Shown: positions 36,431 through 47,735, numbered from the stretch's first letter. The stretch is 64,000 nucleotides of DNA from Corynebacterium nuruki S6-4 (GCF_007970465.1 NZ_CP042429.1:620001-684000); one strand, 5' to 3'. The notes: generated from the sequence alone by a model not told the origin. Translations and numbers: made by a program.

Positions 36431-38362
36431 TCACTCGATCATCCGGGTGGCCATCGGCTGGATGCCGTCCCACCGGACGTCGGAGACGTGGACGTCGGAC
36501 CCGGATTCGGGGGCCTCCAGCATCTTGCCGTCGCCGAGGTAGAGGGCGACGTGGGTGCCGCCGCCGGGACCCCAGAACAGCATGTCGCCGCGCTTGGCCT
36601 GGTCGACCGGCACCTGGGTGCCGGCGGTGTACTGGTAGCCGGAGTAGTGGTCGAGCTGGATGCCGACAGCGTAGAACGCGTACATCATCAGCCCCGAGCA
36701 GTCGAAGCCGGTCTTCGCGTAGTCGCCGTAGGAGTCGGCCACGCCGCCGTCCCGGATGCCGAGGGTCGGGCCGAACCAGTTGCCGCCGCCCCAGGCGTAC
36801 TGCACGCCCAGCTGCGTCATCCCGCGGTCGATGACCCGCTCGATCTTGTCGCTGACGGATCCGGAGGTGTCGGGGTCGCTGGTGTCGCCGGTGTTGCCCG
36901 TGTCGCCTGAACCACCGTTTCCACCGGATCCCCCGGAGGTCCCCGGCGTCGAGGACTCGTCCGGGGCCCCGGACTCGGGACGGCCGGCCACGGGCAGACC
37001 CGCGTAGGCGTCCGACGCGGCCTGCTGTCCGGCCTGTCCGGCGGCCGACAGGGACGCCGTGGCGTCTCCACCACCGAGGAAGGTCGAGGCACCGGCGTAG
37101 GCGGCGGCACCCGCCGCACTGAAGAGTCCGTCGATGGCGGACTGCCGGCGGTCGTCACCGGCGTCGGAGGCGTCGAAGCTCGACGGTGCCTCGTAGGTCT
37201 GTGCCGTGGCGTCGGCCCCGGACTGCTCGGCAGGCTCAGTTGCCTCAGCTGCCTCAGCCGACTCCGTACCGTCGTCGGCACTGCTGTCGGCGGCGGGGTC
37301 GGTCGTGGTCTGCTCTGTGGTGGCCTGTTCAGTCGTGGCCTGTTCAGACGTGGCCGTGCCGGTGGTACCTTCCCCGGTATCACCGGCGGGGGCGGTCGTC
37401 GTGACATCCACCTTGGTGTCCACCGCCGGAGCCTGCGCCGCCGGGGTCCCGGCGGCCTGCGGCACGGCGGGGGCACTCGCGGCGTTGTCGGCACTGTCGG
37501 CGCTGTCCCCGGCCGGAGCGGCCGGAGTCGAGGCAGGAGCCTTGTCCACCGCAGCTTCTGCGGCGCGGCGCTTGTCGAACGAGGTCGCACCCGGGTCGGA
37601 CGCCGCGACCGAGTCGACCGCCTTGCGTGCCGCCTCGAGCTTGGCCCGTGCCTGGTCCGCCGCCGCACGCAGCTGCTGGACCCGGCCGGTCTTCTCCGCG
37701 ACCGAACCCAGGACGTCGTCGTAGGCGGACTGGGCGGTGTTGTGGGCGTCCACCGCCGCGGCGACCTTCTCGTCGGCGCCGTTACGGGCGTCGCGCAGCG
37801 AGGATTCCTCGTTCGCCGCCTCGGTCCGGCTGCGGTCCAGCCGCTCGACCTCACTCTGCTGCTTCTCGGCGGCCATGCGGAGATAGGTGGAGCGGTCGAG
37901 TGAGTCGGAGGCTGCGTCCCCGCCGGCGGCCACGGCCACCGGCGAGGCGTCCCCACCCTGCGTGTACGCCGACCGTGCCAGGCCGTCCAGCTTGTCCTGC
38001 GCCTTGTCGACGTCGGTCTGGGACCTGCCCAGCCGGTCCTTCGCCGACATGACGTCATCCTGGGCCTGCTGTGCCTCGCGCTGGCTGTGCTCGACATCGA
38101 CGCGGGCCTTGTTGACGGACTCGCGGAGGCCGCCGAGCTCGCTCTCGGCGCCGGCGGCCTCCTTCTCGGCGTCGGAGACCTTCCCGACGAGGTCCGCCAG
38201 GTAGGACTCGGCCCCCTCGGTACGGTCCGCGGCCGCCGGGTCGGCGATCGCGGTCGAGGCATGGGCGGCGAGACCGGCGGTGACCGCCACGGCCAGCAGC
38301 GCCCGGCTGGACCGGGTGCTGGCGCCGCGGGCCCTGCCACGGGTTCTCAGTCGAAGTGCCAC
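36431..38362 (-). CDS. Secreted NlpC/P60 peptidoglycan hydrolase, long linker
   Basis: This 643-residue secreted protein has a signal peptide (about 1-41, ending before DPAAADRTEG), a coiled-coil region (about 42-270) and a long low-complexity Pro/Ala/Thr/Glu linker including repeated ATTEQ units. The C-terminal NlpC/P60 domain has catalytic Cys in FDCSGLMMYAF and His in GGGTHVALYLG. It probably cleaves D-Glu/mDAP peptide bonds during cell separation, like RipA. The GTG start follows GAGGAG by 6 nt. It is divergent from acn across a 0.9-kb region. Confidence 0.9.
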   Translation of the reverse strand: MALRLRTRGRARGASTRSSRALLAVAVTAGLAAHASTAIADPAAADRTEGAESYLADLVGKVSDAEKEAAGAESELGGLRESVNKARVDVEHSQREAQQAQDDVMSAKDRLGRSQTDVDKAQDKLDGLARSAYTQGGDASPVAVAAGGDAASDSLDRSTYLRMAAEKQQSEVERLDRSRTEAANEESSLRDARNGADEKVAAAVDAHNTAQSAYDDVLGSVAEKTGRVQQLRAAADQARAKLEAARKAVDSVAASDPGATSFDKRRAAEAAVDKAPASTPAAPAGDSADSADNAASAPAVPQAAGTPAAQAPAVDTKVDVTTTAPAGDTGEGTTGTATSEQATTEQATTEQTTTDPAADSSADDGTESAEAAEATEPAEQSGADATAQTYEAPSSFDASDAGDDRRQSAIDGLFSAAGAAAYAGASTFLGGGDATASLSAAGQAGQQAASDAYAGLPVAGRPESGAPDESSTPGTSGGSGGNGGSGDTGNTGDTSDPDTSGSVSDKIERVIDRGMTQLGVQYAWGGGNWFGPTLGIRDGGVADSYGDYAKTGFDCSGLMMYAFYAVGIQLDHYSGYQYTAGTQVPVDQAKRGDMLFWGPGGGTHVALYLGDGKMLEAPESGSDVHVSDVRWDGIQPMATRMIE

Positions 38363-38648
38363 GTTGTTCTCCTCGTGGGTGGTGGACGAAAAATGCTCCA
38401 CCGTCCCGTCGGCTGCCTGCCACCGCACTTCCCCATGCGGTGGCGAGAGCGCCCGTCCGGTCCGGCATCCCGGTGGATGACCGGGAGCGTCACTGTCCGG
38501 TACCGACCGATTCCGGTGATGTCGGGAAAGGATCTCGCCTCGCCCGTCACGCCGATATCTGTTCGTTACCAAATGACGACACGTGCACCGTAGGGCAGCT
38601 CATGCACCATCCGAAACCTCGACAACGTGGACAACTTCAGAACCATTC

Positions 38649-38662
38649 GTCACATCCGTCAC
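38649..38662 (-). promoter_or_regulatory. GTGAC direct repeat, possible MtrA box
   Basis: On the minus strand GTGAC-N4-GTGAC (38649-38662) matches the GTNAC-N4/5-GTNAC pattern described for actinobacterial MtrA boxes. MtrA controls cell-wall hydrolases in corynebacteria and mycobacteria, and the downstream gene on this strand is such a hydrolase. A second, looser pair (GTTAC-N6-GTGAC) lies near 38717-38732. Confidence 0.35.
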
Positions 38663-38705
38663 GCCATATGGCTTGACCTGCAGAGATCGGTTACCAAACT
38701 GTGAT

Positions 38706-38721
38706 TGTGATCTATGTCACA
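38706..38721. promoter_or_regulatory. GlxR (CRP-type) binding site
   Basis: TGTGATCTATGTCACA matches the GlxR consensus TGTGA-N6-TCACA exactly. GlxR is the cAMP-dependent global regulator of corynebacteria. The site lies about 345 nt from the NlpC/P60 start and 550 nt from acn, so it could serve either gene. Confidence 0.75.
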
Positions 38722-39088
38722 CCTCCGTAACGCACGGCGTGTCGGGTTGCGGCAGACACCTGGAACATCCCCTCAAGCTCTAGATTGCCTTCACCAACGA
38801 CAAGTCTTTTTCCTTGACTAGTCGGCTATGCCACCTCGGGGACGCCGAGTACGCGCCCCTCCCTGCCCCTCCCCGCTCTCTCCGGCAGGTCCGACGCGCC
38901 CGGGCCGGGTGGCCGACAGTGCCGGAGCGGCCCTGCCGGACAATGCCGGATCCGGACGATCTTCCCGATTCAGGTAAGCATCGCTTTAGTTATGGAAGCG
39001 ACCCGACTTTCCGTCACTAATTCGCGGAGTTTCCGCACGCGAGTCAGCCACCCCCAAAAGAACAGCGCTCTGAAAAGGGATTATGTAG

Positions 39089-39104
39089 CAATACGTCCGT
39101 ACTG
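39089..39104 (+). promoter_or_regulatory. AcnR operator in the acn promoter
   Basis: CAATACGTCCGTACTG matches the C. glutamicum AcnR motif CAGNAC-N3-CGTACTG with one mismatch (A for G at position 3). It lies directly upstream of a -10 candidate, so a bound repressor would block RNA polymerase. acnR itself is the gene after acn. Confidence 0.8.
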
Positions 39105-39105
39105 T

Positions 39106-39111
39106 TAAGAT
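39106..39111 (+). promoter_or_regulatory. acn -10 hexamer
   Basis: TAAGAT begins 1 nt after the AcnR operator. The predicted transcript start near 39118 gives an acn leader of about 155 nt, long for this genome. Confidence 0.5.
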
Positions 39112-39154
39112 GGTCGCGACGGATCAGAGTTACCTGCTGCACAATAGTGGCAGA

Positions 39155-39218
39155 CCTCCGTGGGCGTCTCCTGAGACGTCGGGACCAGATCCACGGTCCC
39201 CGCACGGAGGGGACGTCT
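39155..39218 (+). promoter_or_regulatory. Structured acn leader: three-way junction with an alternative pairing
   Basis: Stem P1 CCTCCGTG/CACGGAGG (39155-39162 with 39203-39210) encloses hairpin P2 CGTCT/AGACG (39165-39169 with 39174-39178) and hairpin P3 GGGACC/GGTCCC (39181-39186 with 39195-39200). The segment AGACGTC (39174-39180) can instead pair with GACGTCT (39212-39218), which would break P2. All pairs are perfect. This is a sequence-derived model only. Confidence 0.45.
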
Positions 39219-39272
39219 GACAAACGTCATACAACGACGACTCATAACGAGAAGAGATTCAGGAGCACTCAC

Positions 39273-42086
39273 GTGACTGAAAGCAAGAACTCGTTCGGTG
39301 CCAAGGGGACACTCGAGGTTGGCGACCGCACGTACGACATGTTCCGCCTCAGTGCGGTCCCGGGCATGGAGAAGCTGCCCTACTCCCTGAAGGTCCTCGG
39401 CGAGAACCTCCTCCGTAACGAGGACGGGGCGAACGTCACCCGGGAGCACATCGAGGCCCTCGCGAACTGGGATCCCTCCGCGGAGCCCAGCATCGAGATC
39501 CAGTTCACCCCGGCCCGCGTGGTCATGCAGGACTTCACCGGTGTCGCCTGCGTGGTCGACCTGGCCACCATCCGCGACGCGGTCGTCGCCCTCGGCGGTA
39601 ACGCCGACGACGTCAACCCGCTGAACCCGGCCGAGATGGTCATCGACCACTCGGTCATCATCGAGAACTTCGGTGACGAGTCCGCGCTCGAGAAGAACGT
39701 CGACATCGAGTACCAGCGCAACGCCGAGCGTTACAAGCTGCTGCGGTGGGCCACCGGCGCCTTCGACAACCTGCGCGTCGTCCCCCCGGGAACCGGCATC
39801 GTCCACCAGGTCAACATCGAGTACCTGGCCCGTTCCGTCTTCGACAACAACGGCCTGGCCTACCCGGACACCTGTGTCGGTACCGACTCCCACACCACGA
39901 TGGAGAACGGCCTGGGCATCCTGGGCTGGGGCGTCGGCGGCATCGAGGCGGAGGCCGCCATGCTCGGCCAGCCGATCTCCATGCTGATCCCGCGCGTCGT
40001 CGGCTTCAAGCTGACCGGTGACATCCCGGTCGGCGTCACCGCCACCGACGTGGTGCTGACCATCACCGACATGCTGCGCCAGCACGGCGTGGTCGGCAAG
40101 TTCGTCGAGTTCCACGGCAAGGGCGTCTCCAAGCTGCCGCTCGCCAACCGTGCCACCATCGGCAACATGTCCCCGGAGTTCGGTTCCACCGCCGCGATCT
40201 TCCCGATCGACGAGGAGACCATCAAGTACCTGCGCCTGACCGGCCGTGACGAGGAGACCCTCGCCCGCGTCGAGGCTTACGCCAAGGAGCAGGGCATGTG
40301 GCTGGACGCCGAGACGGCCGACGAGAACGAGCCGACCTTCTCCGAGTACATGGAGCTCGACCTCTCCACCGTCGTCCCCTCCATCGCCGGCCCGAAGCGC
40401 CCGCAGGACCGCATCGAGCTGTCCGACTCCAAGGCACAGTTCCGCAAGGACCTGCACAACTACACCGACAGCACCTCGGGCTCCCAGGACGCCCAGGACT
40501 TCGTCGCCGAGGGCGGCAACGTCGGCGGCCACACCGGAAACCCGGCCACCGCGGGCGACGCCAAGGGCAACATCCCCTCGGCCGCTCTCGGTAACGAGGG
40601 TCGTCCCTCGAACCCGATCGAGGTCAACTACGACGGTCAGGACATGATCCTCGACCACGGTATGGTCGGCATCGCCTCCATCACCTCCTGCACCAACACC
40701 TCCAACCCGTCGGTCATGGTCGGCGCCGGTCTGCTCGCACGCAAGGCCGCCGCCAAGGGCCTGAAGTCCGCTCCGTGGGTCAAGACCTCGGTCGCCCCGG
40801 GTTCCCAGGTCGTCACCGGCTACTTCGAGAAGGCCGACCTGTGGAAGGACCTGGAGGCCATGGGCTTCTACCTCGTGGGTTACGGCTGCACCACCTGCAT
40901 CGGTAACTCCGGCCCGCTGCCGGAGCCGATCTCGAAGGGCATCAACGACGCCGACCTGGCCGCCACCGCGGTCCTGTCCGGTAACCGTAACTTCGAGGGT
41001 CGCATCTCCCCCGACATCAAGATGAACTACCTGGCGTCCCCGATCCTGGTCATCGCCTACGCGATCGCCGGCACCATGGACTTCGACTTCGAGACCCAGC
41101 CGCTCGGCCAGGACCAGGACGGCAACGACGTCTTCCTCAAGGACGTCTGGCCCTCCACCGAGGAGATCGAGGACGTCATCAAGTCCTCCATCTCCCAGGA
41201 GCTCTACACCGCCGACTACGCGGACGTCTTCAAGGGCGACCAGCGCTGGCAGTCCCTGCCCGTGCCGGAGGGCAAGACCTTCGCATGGGACGAGAAGTCC
41301 ACCTACATCCGCCGCGCCCCGTACTTCGACGGCATGAGCACCGAGCCGGAGCCCGTCAAGGACATCCACAGCGCCCGCGTGCTGTGCCTGCTGGGCGACT
41401 CGGTCACGACCGACCACATCTCCCCGGCGTCCTCGATCAAGCCCGGCACCCCTGCCGCGCAGTACCTGGACTCCTTCGGTGTGGAGCGCAAGGACTACAA
41501 CTCGCTGGGTTCCCGCCGTGGTAACCACGAGGTCATGGTCCGCGGTACCTTCGCGAACATCCGCCTGCAGAACCAGCTGCTCGACGGTGTCTCCGGTGGC
41601 TACACCCGCGACTTCACCCAGGAGGGTGGCCCGCAGTCGTTCATCTACGACGCCTCCGTCAACTACGCCAACGAGGGCACCCCGCTGGTCGTCCTCGGTG
41701 GTAAGGAGTACGGCACCGGTTCCTCCCGTGACTGGGCCGCCAAGGGCACCCTGCTGCTGGGCGTCAAGGCCGTCATCGCCGAGAGCTTCGAGCGTATCCA
41801 CCGCTCCAACCTCATCGGCATGGGCGTTGTCCCGCTGCAGTTCCCGCAGGGCGAGTCCTGGAAGTCCCTGGGCCTCGACGGCACCGAGACCTTCGACATC
41901 GACGGTATCGAGAAGCTGAACGAGGGCTCCACCCCGGAGACCGTGCACGTCACCGCCACCAAGGAGGACGGCACCACCATCGAGTTCGACGCGGACACCC
42001 GCATCGACACCCCCGGTGAGGCCGACTACTACCGCAACGGCGGCATCCTGCAGTTCGTTCTCCGCAACATGATGAAGAACGCCTAA
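39273..42086 (+). CDS. acn: Aconitate hydratase
   Basis: Aconitase interconverts citrate and isocitrate in the TCA cycle. The 937-residue length and domain order are those of the AcnA/IRP1 type. The [4Fe-4S] ligands are Cys in SCTNTSNP (about residue 473) and in [10 protein letters not shown] (about 539 and 542). Other motifs are [23 protein letters not shown] and the swivel-domain [10 protein letters not shown]. The GTG start at 39273 follows AGGAG by 8 nt. Regulation by AcnR is supported by the promoter operator. Confidence 0.97.
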   Translation: MTESKNSFGAKGTLEVGDRTYDMFRLSAVPGMEKLPYSLKVLGENLLRNEDGANVTREHIEALANWDPSAEPSIEIQFTPARVVMQDFTGVACVVDLATIRDAVVALGGNADDVNPLNPAEMVIDHSVIIENFGDESALEKNVDIEYQRNAERYKLLRWATGAFDNLRVVPPGTGIVHQVNIEYLARSVFDNNGLAYPDTCVGTDSHTTMENGLGILGWGVGGIEAEAAMLGQPISMLIPRVVGFKLTGDIPVGVTATDVVLTITDMLRQHGVVGKFVEFHGKGVSKLPLANRATIGNMSPEFGSTAAIFPIDEETIKYLRLTGRDEETLARVEAYAKEQGMWLDAETADENEPTFSEYMELDLSTVVPSIAGPKRPQDRIELSDSKAQFRKDLHNYTDSTSGSQDAQDFVAEGGNVGGHTGNPATAGDAKGNIPSAALGNEGRPSNPIEVNYDGQDMILDHGMVGIASITSCTNTSNPSVMVGAGLLARKAAAKGLKSAPWVKTSVAPGSQVVTGYFEKADLWKDLEAMGFYLVGYGCTTCIGNSGPLPEPISKGINDADLAATAVLSGNRNFEGRISPDIKMNYLASPILVIAYAIAGTMDFDFETQPLGQDQDGNDVFLKDVWPSTEEIEDVIKSSISQELYTADYADVFKGDQRWQSLPVPEGKTFAWDEKSTYIRRAPYFDGMSTEPEPVKDIHSARVLCLLGDSVTTDHISPASSIKPGTPAAQYLDSFGVERKDYNSLGSRRGNHEVMVRGTFANIRLQNQLLDGVSGGYTRDFTQEGGPQSFIYDASVNYANEGTPLVVLGGKEYGTGSSRDWAAKGTLLLGVKAVIAESFERIHRSNLIGMGVVPLQFPQGESWKSLGLDGTETFDIDGIEKLNEGSTPETVHVTATKEDGTTIEFDADTRIDTPGEADYYRNGGILQFVLRNMMKNA

Positions 42087-42118
42087 CACCGTTCCTCACC
42101 GGGAGAAGGACGCAGCCC

Positions 42119-42682
42119 ATGCCGAAGGTCAGCGAAAGCGACCTTTCCGAGCGTCGGAGCGAAATCCTCCTCGGTGCCCGTGAGTGCTTCGTCTCCCACG
42201 GGTACGACGGTGCGACGGTGTCGCGGTTGGAGAAGACGACGGGCAAATCGCGCGGCGCCATCTTCCACCACTTCCACAACAAGGAGACCCTCTTCCGCGA
42301 GGTCGCCCACCGGGACATGCAGCTCATGACCCGGTTGGCCTCCGAGCGGGGCATGATCGGCCTGATCAGGTACATCCTCGATGAACCTGAGCTCGCCGAA
42401 TGGTGGAGCCTCCGGGTGGAGATCACGCGGCGCATCCGCACCGACGGTGAGCTCCACACCACGTGGGACGCCGACCAGCGCGCTCTCAAGCAGGCGGTCA
42501 CCGCCCGTCTCGAGGAACAGCGTGCATCGGGTCGGCTGCGCACCGACATCTCCACCGAGACCACACTCCAGCTCCTGGAGCTGGTCCTGGAGGGGGTCAT
42601 GGCGCACCTCGCGTCAGACCGCGGCAGCGACCGCCTGCCGGCCGCACTCGACATCGTCGAGCACTCCCTGCGGGCGTCCTGA
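42119..42682 (+). CDS. acnR: TetR-family repressor AcnR
   Basis: This 187-residue TetR regulator has an N-terminal HTH (about 10-56, ILLGARECFVSHGYDGATVSRLEKTTGKSRGAIFHHF split over two helices) and a helical ligand domain. It follows acn by 32 nt. In C. glutamicum AcnR represses acn and binds citrate:Mg2+; location, size and the matching operator at 39089 support the same role here. Confidence 0.94.
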   Translation: MPKVSESDLSERRSEILLGARECFVSHGYDGATVSRLEKTTGKSRGAIFHHFHNKETLFREVAHRDMQLMTRLASERGMIGLIRYILDEPELAEWWSLRVEITRRIRTDGELHTTWDADQRALKQAVTARLEEQRASGRLRTDISTETTLQLLELVLEGVMAHLASDRGSDRLPAALDIVEHSLRAS

Positions 42683-42711
42683 CCCCCGACGCTGCGGACA
42701 AGGTCCCAGCA

Positions 42712-42752
42712 CCCGCCACCCACCGTCCGCCCTGCGGACCGGTGGGTGGCGG
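42712..42752 (+). terminator. Stem-loop terminator after acnR
   Basis: CCGCCACCCACCG pairs with CGGTGGGTGGCGG around a CG-rich inner hairpin. The stem is followed by TGTCTGTC rather than a clean T-run, so it is a weak intrinsic or factor-assisted terminator. Confidence 0.65.
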
Positions 42753-42781
42753 TGTCTGTCCCCCGGGTACCATGAGGGGCC

Positions 42782-43048
42782 ATGATCGCGATCATGACCG
42801 TCACCGGACGGGACCACACCGGCATCGTCGCCGCCGTCGCCACCGCGTGCGCCGACCTGGACATCAACATCCGCAACATCTCCCAGACCATCATGGACGA
42901 ATGGTTCACGATGATCCTCCACGTCGGTCTCCCCGACGATCTCGACGTCTCCACCCTCGACGACCGGATGGCACAGGTCGAGGACGCGGAGAAGCTCGTC
43001 ATCACGGTGCAGTCCCAGGCCATCTTCGACGCGATGCACACCATCTAG
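42782..43048 (+). CDS. ACT-domain protein (UPF0237)
   Basis: This 88-residue single ACT domain ([22 protein letters not shown]) is the family that accompanies the PFL/UPF0210 gene. It is probably a small-molecule sensor; the ligand is unknown. A TACCAT (42768-42773) ends 8 nt before the ATG, suggesting a leaderless mRNA. It lies 13 nt before the PFL gene. Confidence 0.9.
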   Translation: MIAIMTVTGRDHTGIVAAVATACADLDINIRNISQTIMDEWFTMILHVGLPDDLDVSTLDDRMAQVEDAEKLVITVQSQAIFDAMHTI

Positions 43049-43061
43049 GGGATCCGGACAC

Positions 43062-44432
43062 ATGACCGCTTTCCTCCCCTCCGCCTCGATCCTCGAGACC
43101 ATCGCGATGATCAGCCGCTACCGGCTGGACATCCGCACCGTCACCATGGGGATCAACCTGCTGCCCTGCGTCCGGGCCACCCCGGCCGCGACGTGCACCG
43201 CCATCTACGACCATGTCACGACCCGCGCGAAGGACCTCGTGTCCGTCGCCCGGGGCATCGAGCATGAACTGGGTATCCCGATCGCGAACAAGCGGGTCTC
43301 CGTCACGCCGGTGGCGATCGTCGCCTCCGCCGTCCCCGACTGCGACCCGGTGGACATCGCCCGCGCCCTCGACCGGGCGGCCGCCGAGATCGGTGTCGAC
43401 TTCATCGGCGGCTACTCGGCCCTCGTCGAGAAGGGCGGCACGGCGGCCGACAAACGCCTCATCCGCTCCATCCCCGAGGCGCTCAGCACCACCGACGTCG
43501 TCTGCTCCTCGGTGAACATCGGCTCCTCCCGCGCCGGCATCAACATGAACGCGGTCGCGGAGATGGGCCAGGTCGTCCGGGACTGCGCCGAGGCGACGGC
43601 CGACACCGGCTCGATCGCCGCCGCGAAGCTCGTCGTCTTCTGCAACGCCGTCGGTGACAACCCCTTCATGGCGGGCGCCTTCCACGGTGTGGAGGAACCG
43701 GACTGCGTCATCAATGTCGGGGTCTCCGGCCCCGGCGTCGTCGACCGGGCCGTCGCCGCCATGCCCGCCGAGGCCTCCCTCAACACCGTCGCCGAGGAGA
43801 TCAAGAAGGCCGCCTTCAAGATCACCCGCACCGGCCAGCTCGTCGGCACGATGGCCGCCGAACGTCTCGGAGTGCCGTTCGGCATCGTCGACCTGTCGCT
43901 GGCCCCCACGGCGGAGATCGGCGACTCGGTCGCCCACATTCTCGAGCACATGGGGGTCGGCCAGGTGGGCACCCACGGCACGACCGCGGCACTCGCCCTG
44001 CTCAACGATGCGGTGAAGAAGGGTGGCATGATGGCCTGCTCCCGCGTCGGCGGACTGTCCGGATCCTTCATCCCGGTCAGTGAGGACGCCGGCATGATCG
44101 ACGCCGTCAGGGCAGGAACCTTGTCCGTCGACAAGCTTGAAGCCATGACCGCCATCTGCTCGGTCGGACTCGACATGATCGCGGTGCCCGGCGACACCAG
44201 CGCCGCCACCATCGCCGGCATGATCGCCGACGAGGCCGCCATCGGCATGATGAACCACAAGACCACCGCCGTCCGCGTCATCCCGGCCATCGGCCGCAGT
44301 GTCGGCGACGACATCGACTTCGGCGGCCTGCTGGGCCACGCGCCGGTGATGCCCGTCCACGAGGTCCCCACCACCGACTTCGTCGGCCGCGGTGGTTTCA
44401 TCCCGGCGCCGGTCCACGGCTTCCGGAACTGA
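43062..44432 (+). CDS. PFL-family protein (UPF0210)
   Basis: This 456-residue protein of the UPF0210/DUF711 family is related in fold to pyruvate formate-lyase but lacks the radical Gly domain. Conserved stretches include [25 protein letters not shown] and a C-terminal [20 protein letters not shown]. The function is unknown. The ACT/PFL pair is widely conserved across bacteria. Confidence 0.9.
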   Translation: MTAFLPSASILETIAMISRYRLDIRTVTMGINLLPCVRATPAATCTAIYDHVTTRAKDLVSVARGIEHELGIPIANKRVSVTPVAIVASAVPDCDPVDIARALDRAAAEIGVDFIGGYSALVEKGGTAADKRLIRSIPEALSTTDVVCSSVNIGSSRAGINMNAVAEMGQVVRDCAEATADTGSIAAAKLVVFCNAVGDNPFMAGAFHGVEEPDCVINVGVSGPGVVDRAVAAMPAEASLNTVAEEIKKAAFKITRTGQLVGTMAAERLGVPFGIVDLSLAPTAEIGDSVAHILEHMGVGQVGTHGTTAALALLNDAVKKGGMMACSRVGGLSGSFIPVSEDAGMIDAVRAGTLSVDKLEAMTAICSVGLDMIAVPGDTSAATIAGMIADEAAIGMMNHKTTAVRVIPAIGRSVGDDIDFGGLLGHAPVMPVHEVPTTDFVGRGGFIPAPVHGFRN

Positions 44433-44440
44433 CCGTCCCC

Positions 44441-44456
44441 CGGGCGGGCCCGCCCG
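44441..44456. terminator. GC palindrome between convergent genes
   Basis: A 16-nt perfect palindrome CGGGCGGGCCCGCCCG lies in the 27-nt gap between the PFL gene and the convergent hydroxyacid oxidase gene. It may help bidirectional termination; no T-tract. Confidence 0.4.
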
Positions 44457-44459
44457 CCC

Positions 44460-45722
44460 TCAGGTCAGCGCCGTGGTGAGATCGAGCTCAGCGAGCACAT
44501 TGCCGATGACCTCCTCCACACCCCGCTGACCGCCGGCGGCCAGGCCGTACATGTGCGGCCGGCCGAGCAGCACCGCGTCGGCTCCGCACGACAGCGCCAC
44601 CGCCACGTCCCGCCCGGTGCGGATCCCCGAATCGAACAGCAGCGGGAAGGCGTCCCCGACGGCACCCCGGATCTCGCGCAGCGCGTCGAGGGAGGCGACG
44701 GCGTTGTCGACCTGACGGCCACCGTGGTTCGAGACCACGATCGCGTCGGCCCCCGCCTCCACCGCCGACAGGGCGTCCCGCGGATCCAGGATGCCCTTGA
44801 ACACCACCGGCAGGGTGGTCCGCTCCGTGACCGTCGCCAGCAGGTCCCAGTCCAGCCCCGGATTGGAGTAGATGTCGAGGAAGGTCTCGACGGCGGCCCG
44901 CGGCTCCGGGCTGAGCAGGTTGCGCAGTGCCCGGCCCGGATGGTGCCGGGCGATCGACAGCAGGGACGCCACGGCCGCCGGGGTCACCTTCACCCCACCG
45001 ATGCCGCCGGCGGTGCCTGCGGCCAGCCGGTCCCGGACGATCTCCAGGAACCGGTTGTCCGACAGGTACTGGGCGATTCCCTGGCCCCGGGAGAACGGCA
45101 GCGATCCGAGATTGAGGTCCTGCGGCCGCCAGCCGAGGACCGTCGTGTCCAGAGTGACGACGAGGGCGGACGCGCCGGACGCCTCCGCCCGGGCGATGAG
45201 ATGGTCCACCAGCTGCTCATCGGTCGACCAGTACAGCTGGAACCAGTGCCGGGCCGCCGGGTCGACCGCCCGCATCGCCGCGACGGTCTCCTCGAGCGGT
45301 GAGCTGCCCTGGTTGCTGATGATGTACGGCGTGCCGGTCGCCGCCGCGGCCCGTCCGACGGCCAGGTCGGCGTCCTCCCGGACCAGGGCACCGGCGCCCA
45401 CCGGGGCCAGCAGGACGGGATTGTCGTACCGGCCGCCGGGCAGGGTGACCGACAGATCCCGACGGCTCCGGTCCACCCCGACCCGGGGCACCAGGCGGAC
45501 GGCGTCCAGCGCCTCCCGGTTGTTGACCATCGTGCGGCCCTCACCGGCCCCGCCGGCGATGTAGGCCCAGGCCTTCCGCGACATGCGGCGGCGGGCGGCG
45601 CGTTCGAGTCCGGCGGCGTCGGTGGGGACGGTCGGCCGGATCCCTGCCACACCGGCGCGGTAGACCGTGTCCTGCCGGATCCGGCCCGGGCCGGGGCCGC
45701 TCATGTCACTGGGGGAAACCAT
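44460..45722 (-). CDS. FMN-dependent alpha-hydroxy-acid oxidase
   Basis: This protein of about 420 residues is a TIM-barrel flavoenzyme of the lactate/glycolate oxidase family (LldD, lactate 2-monooxygenase, mycofactocin MftD group). FMN and substrate motifs are PVLLAPVGAGALV, QLYWSTDEQ, the catalytic SNHGGRQVD and DSGIRTGRDV. The substrate is probably L-lactate or a related hydroxyacid. I chose the ATG at 45720-45722; an ORF extension to 45797 would run into palindromic element B. Confidence 0.86.
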   Translation of the reverse strand: MVSPSDMSGPGPGRIRQDTVYRAGVAGIRPTVPTDAAGLERAARRRMSRKAWAYIAGGAGEGRTMVNNREALDAVRLVPRVGVDRSRRDLSVTLPGGRYDNPVLLAPVGAGALVREDADLAVGRAAAATGTPYIISNQGSSPLEETVAAMRAVDPAARHWFQLYWSTDEQLVDHLIARAEASGASALVVTLDTTVLGWRPQDLNLGSLPFSRGQGIAQYLSDNRFLEIVRDRLAAGTAGGIGGVKVTPAAVASLLSIARHHPGRALRNLLSPEPRAAVETFLDIYSNPGLDWDLLATVTERTTLPVVFKGILDPRDALSAVEAGADAIVVSNHGGRQVDNAVASLDALREIRGAVGDAFPLLFDSGIRTGRDVAVALSCGADAVLLGRPHMYGLAAGGQRGVEEVIGNVLAELDLTTALT

Positions 45723-45793
45723 GTCCCCGAGCCTATCCGGCCGGGCGCTCCCCGACGCCGGTTCGGCGATCTGCGCCGGATGACCCCCTGTCA

Positions 45794-45853
45794 GCATCGC
45801 GCGACGACAGGATGGTCCGGACCCCCTCCGACCATCCTGGCGTCGCGCGATGC
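45794..45853. repeat. 60-nt palindromic element, copy B
   Basis: Arms of about 27 nt with outer ends GCATCGCGCGACG and CGTCGCGCGATGC give a nearly perfect hairpin. It aligns gap-free with copy A at 9991-10050. The inner stem GGTCCGGA/TCCGACC differs from copy A in both arms in a compensating way. It is followed by a short tandem GCCGACATC duplication and lies between the divergent oxidase start and the ABC-F stop. Confidence 0.75.
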
Positions 45854-45894
45854 CGACATCGCCGACATCGCCGGCGTGCGCCCCGCTGCGTCCC

Positions 45895-47523
<1,629 letters not shown>

Positions 47524-47601
47524 AACGGTCCAGCATATCACGACGGCAGACGGGCTCCTGCACCGGTGAACGGGGACGCAGTCGTGGGGACGGGCGCCGC
47601 G

Positions 47602-47735
47602 CTCTCCGCCTCCCGCCCTAGGCGGAGAGAGCCGCGACGGTACCGTGGTCACCATGGTCACCGTGGGCGACCCGTCCACCACTTCCGCTGAAGAACCGGA
47701 GATACCCGCCCCACTCCGGCAGAGTCCTGCCGGAG
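47602..47735. other. Gene-free region with two perfect hairpins
   Basis: The 438-nt gap between the ABC-F and cyclase-like genes has no convincing gene. Hairpin 1 CTCTCCGCCT/AGGCGGAGAG (47602-47611 with 47620-47629) and hairpin 2 CTCCGGCAG/CTGCCGGAG (47714-47722 with 47727-47735, 4-nt loop, then GTTTCTT) are perfect. The second resembles a weak terminator on the plus strand. Confidence 0.5.

Larger units (their letters stand above)
38363..39272. other. 0.9-kb divergent regulatory region, NlpC/P60 gene and acn
   Basis: No convincing gene is present in these 910 nt. They contain a GTCAC direct repeat, a GlxR-type palindrome, the AcnR operator and the structured acn leader (listed separately). 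A repeated TTTGGTAAC word occurs on the minus strand near 38566-38574 and 38689-38700. A c-di-AMP riboswitch was looked for before the NlpC/P60 gene and not found. Confidence 0.7.

Noticed and set aside
38363..38640. Possible c-di-AMP (ydaO-type) riboswitch before the NlpC/P60 gene
   Set aside because: Such riboswitches control similar hydrolases in actinobacteria, but the conserved GGGGTGAATC-like and AGCTAACC-like cores were not found in the leader.
38978..39002. DtxR-like iron box (AGGTAAGCATCGCTTTA) upstream of acn
   Set aside because: Only one half resembles the DtxR consensus; too many mismatches to call.
39105..42089. A 994-codon open frame antisense to acn
   Set aside because: acn shows all aconitase motifs on the plus strand. 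In high-GC DNA the antisense frame often stays open by codon bias; the antisense product is Asp/Val/Gly-rich with no domain.
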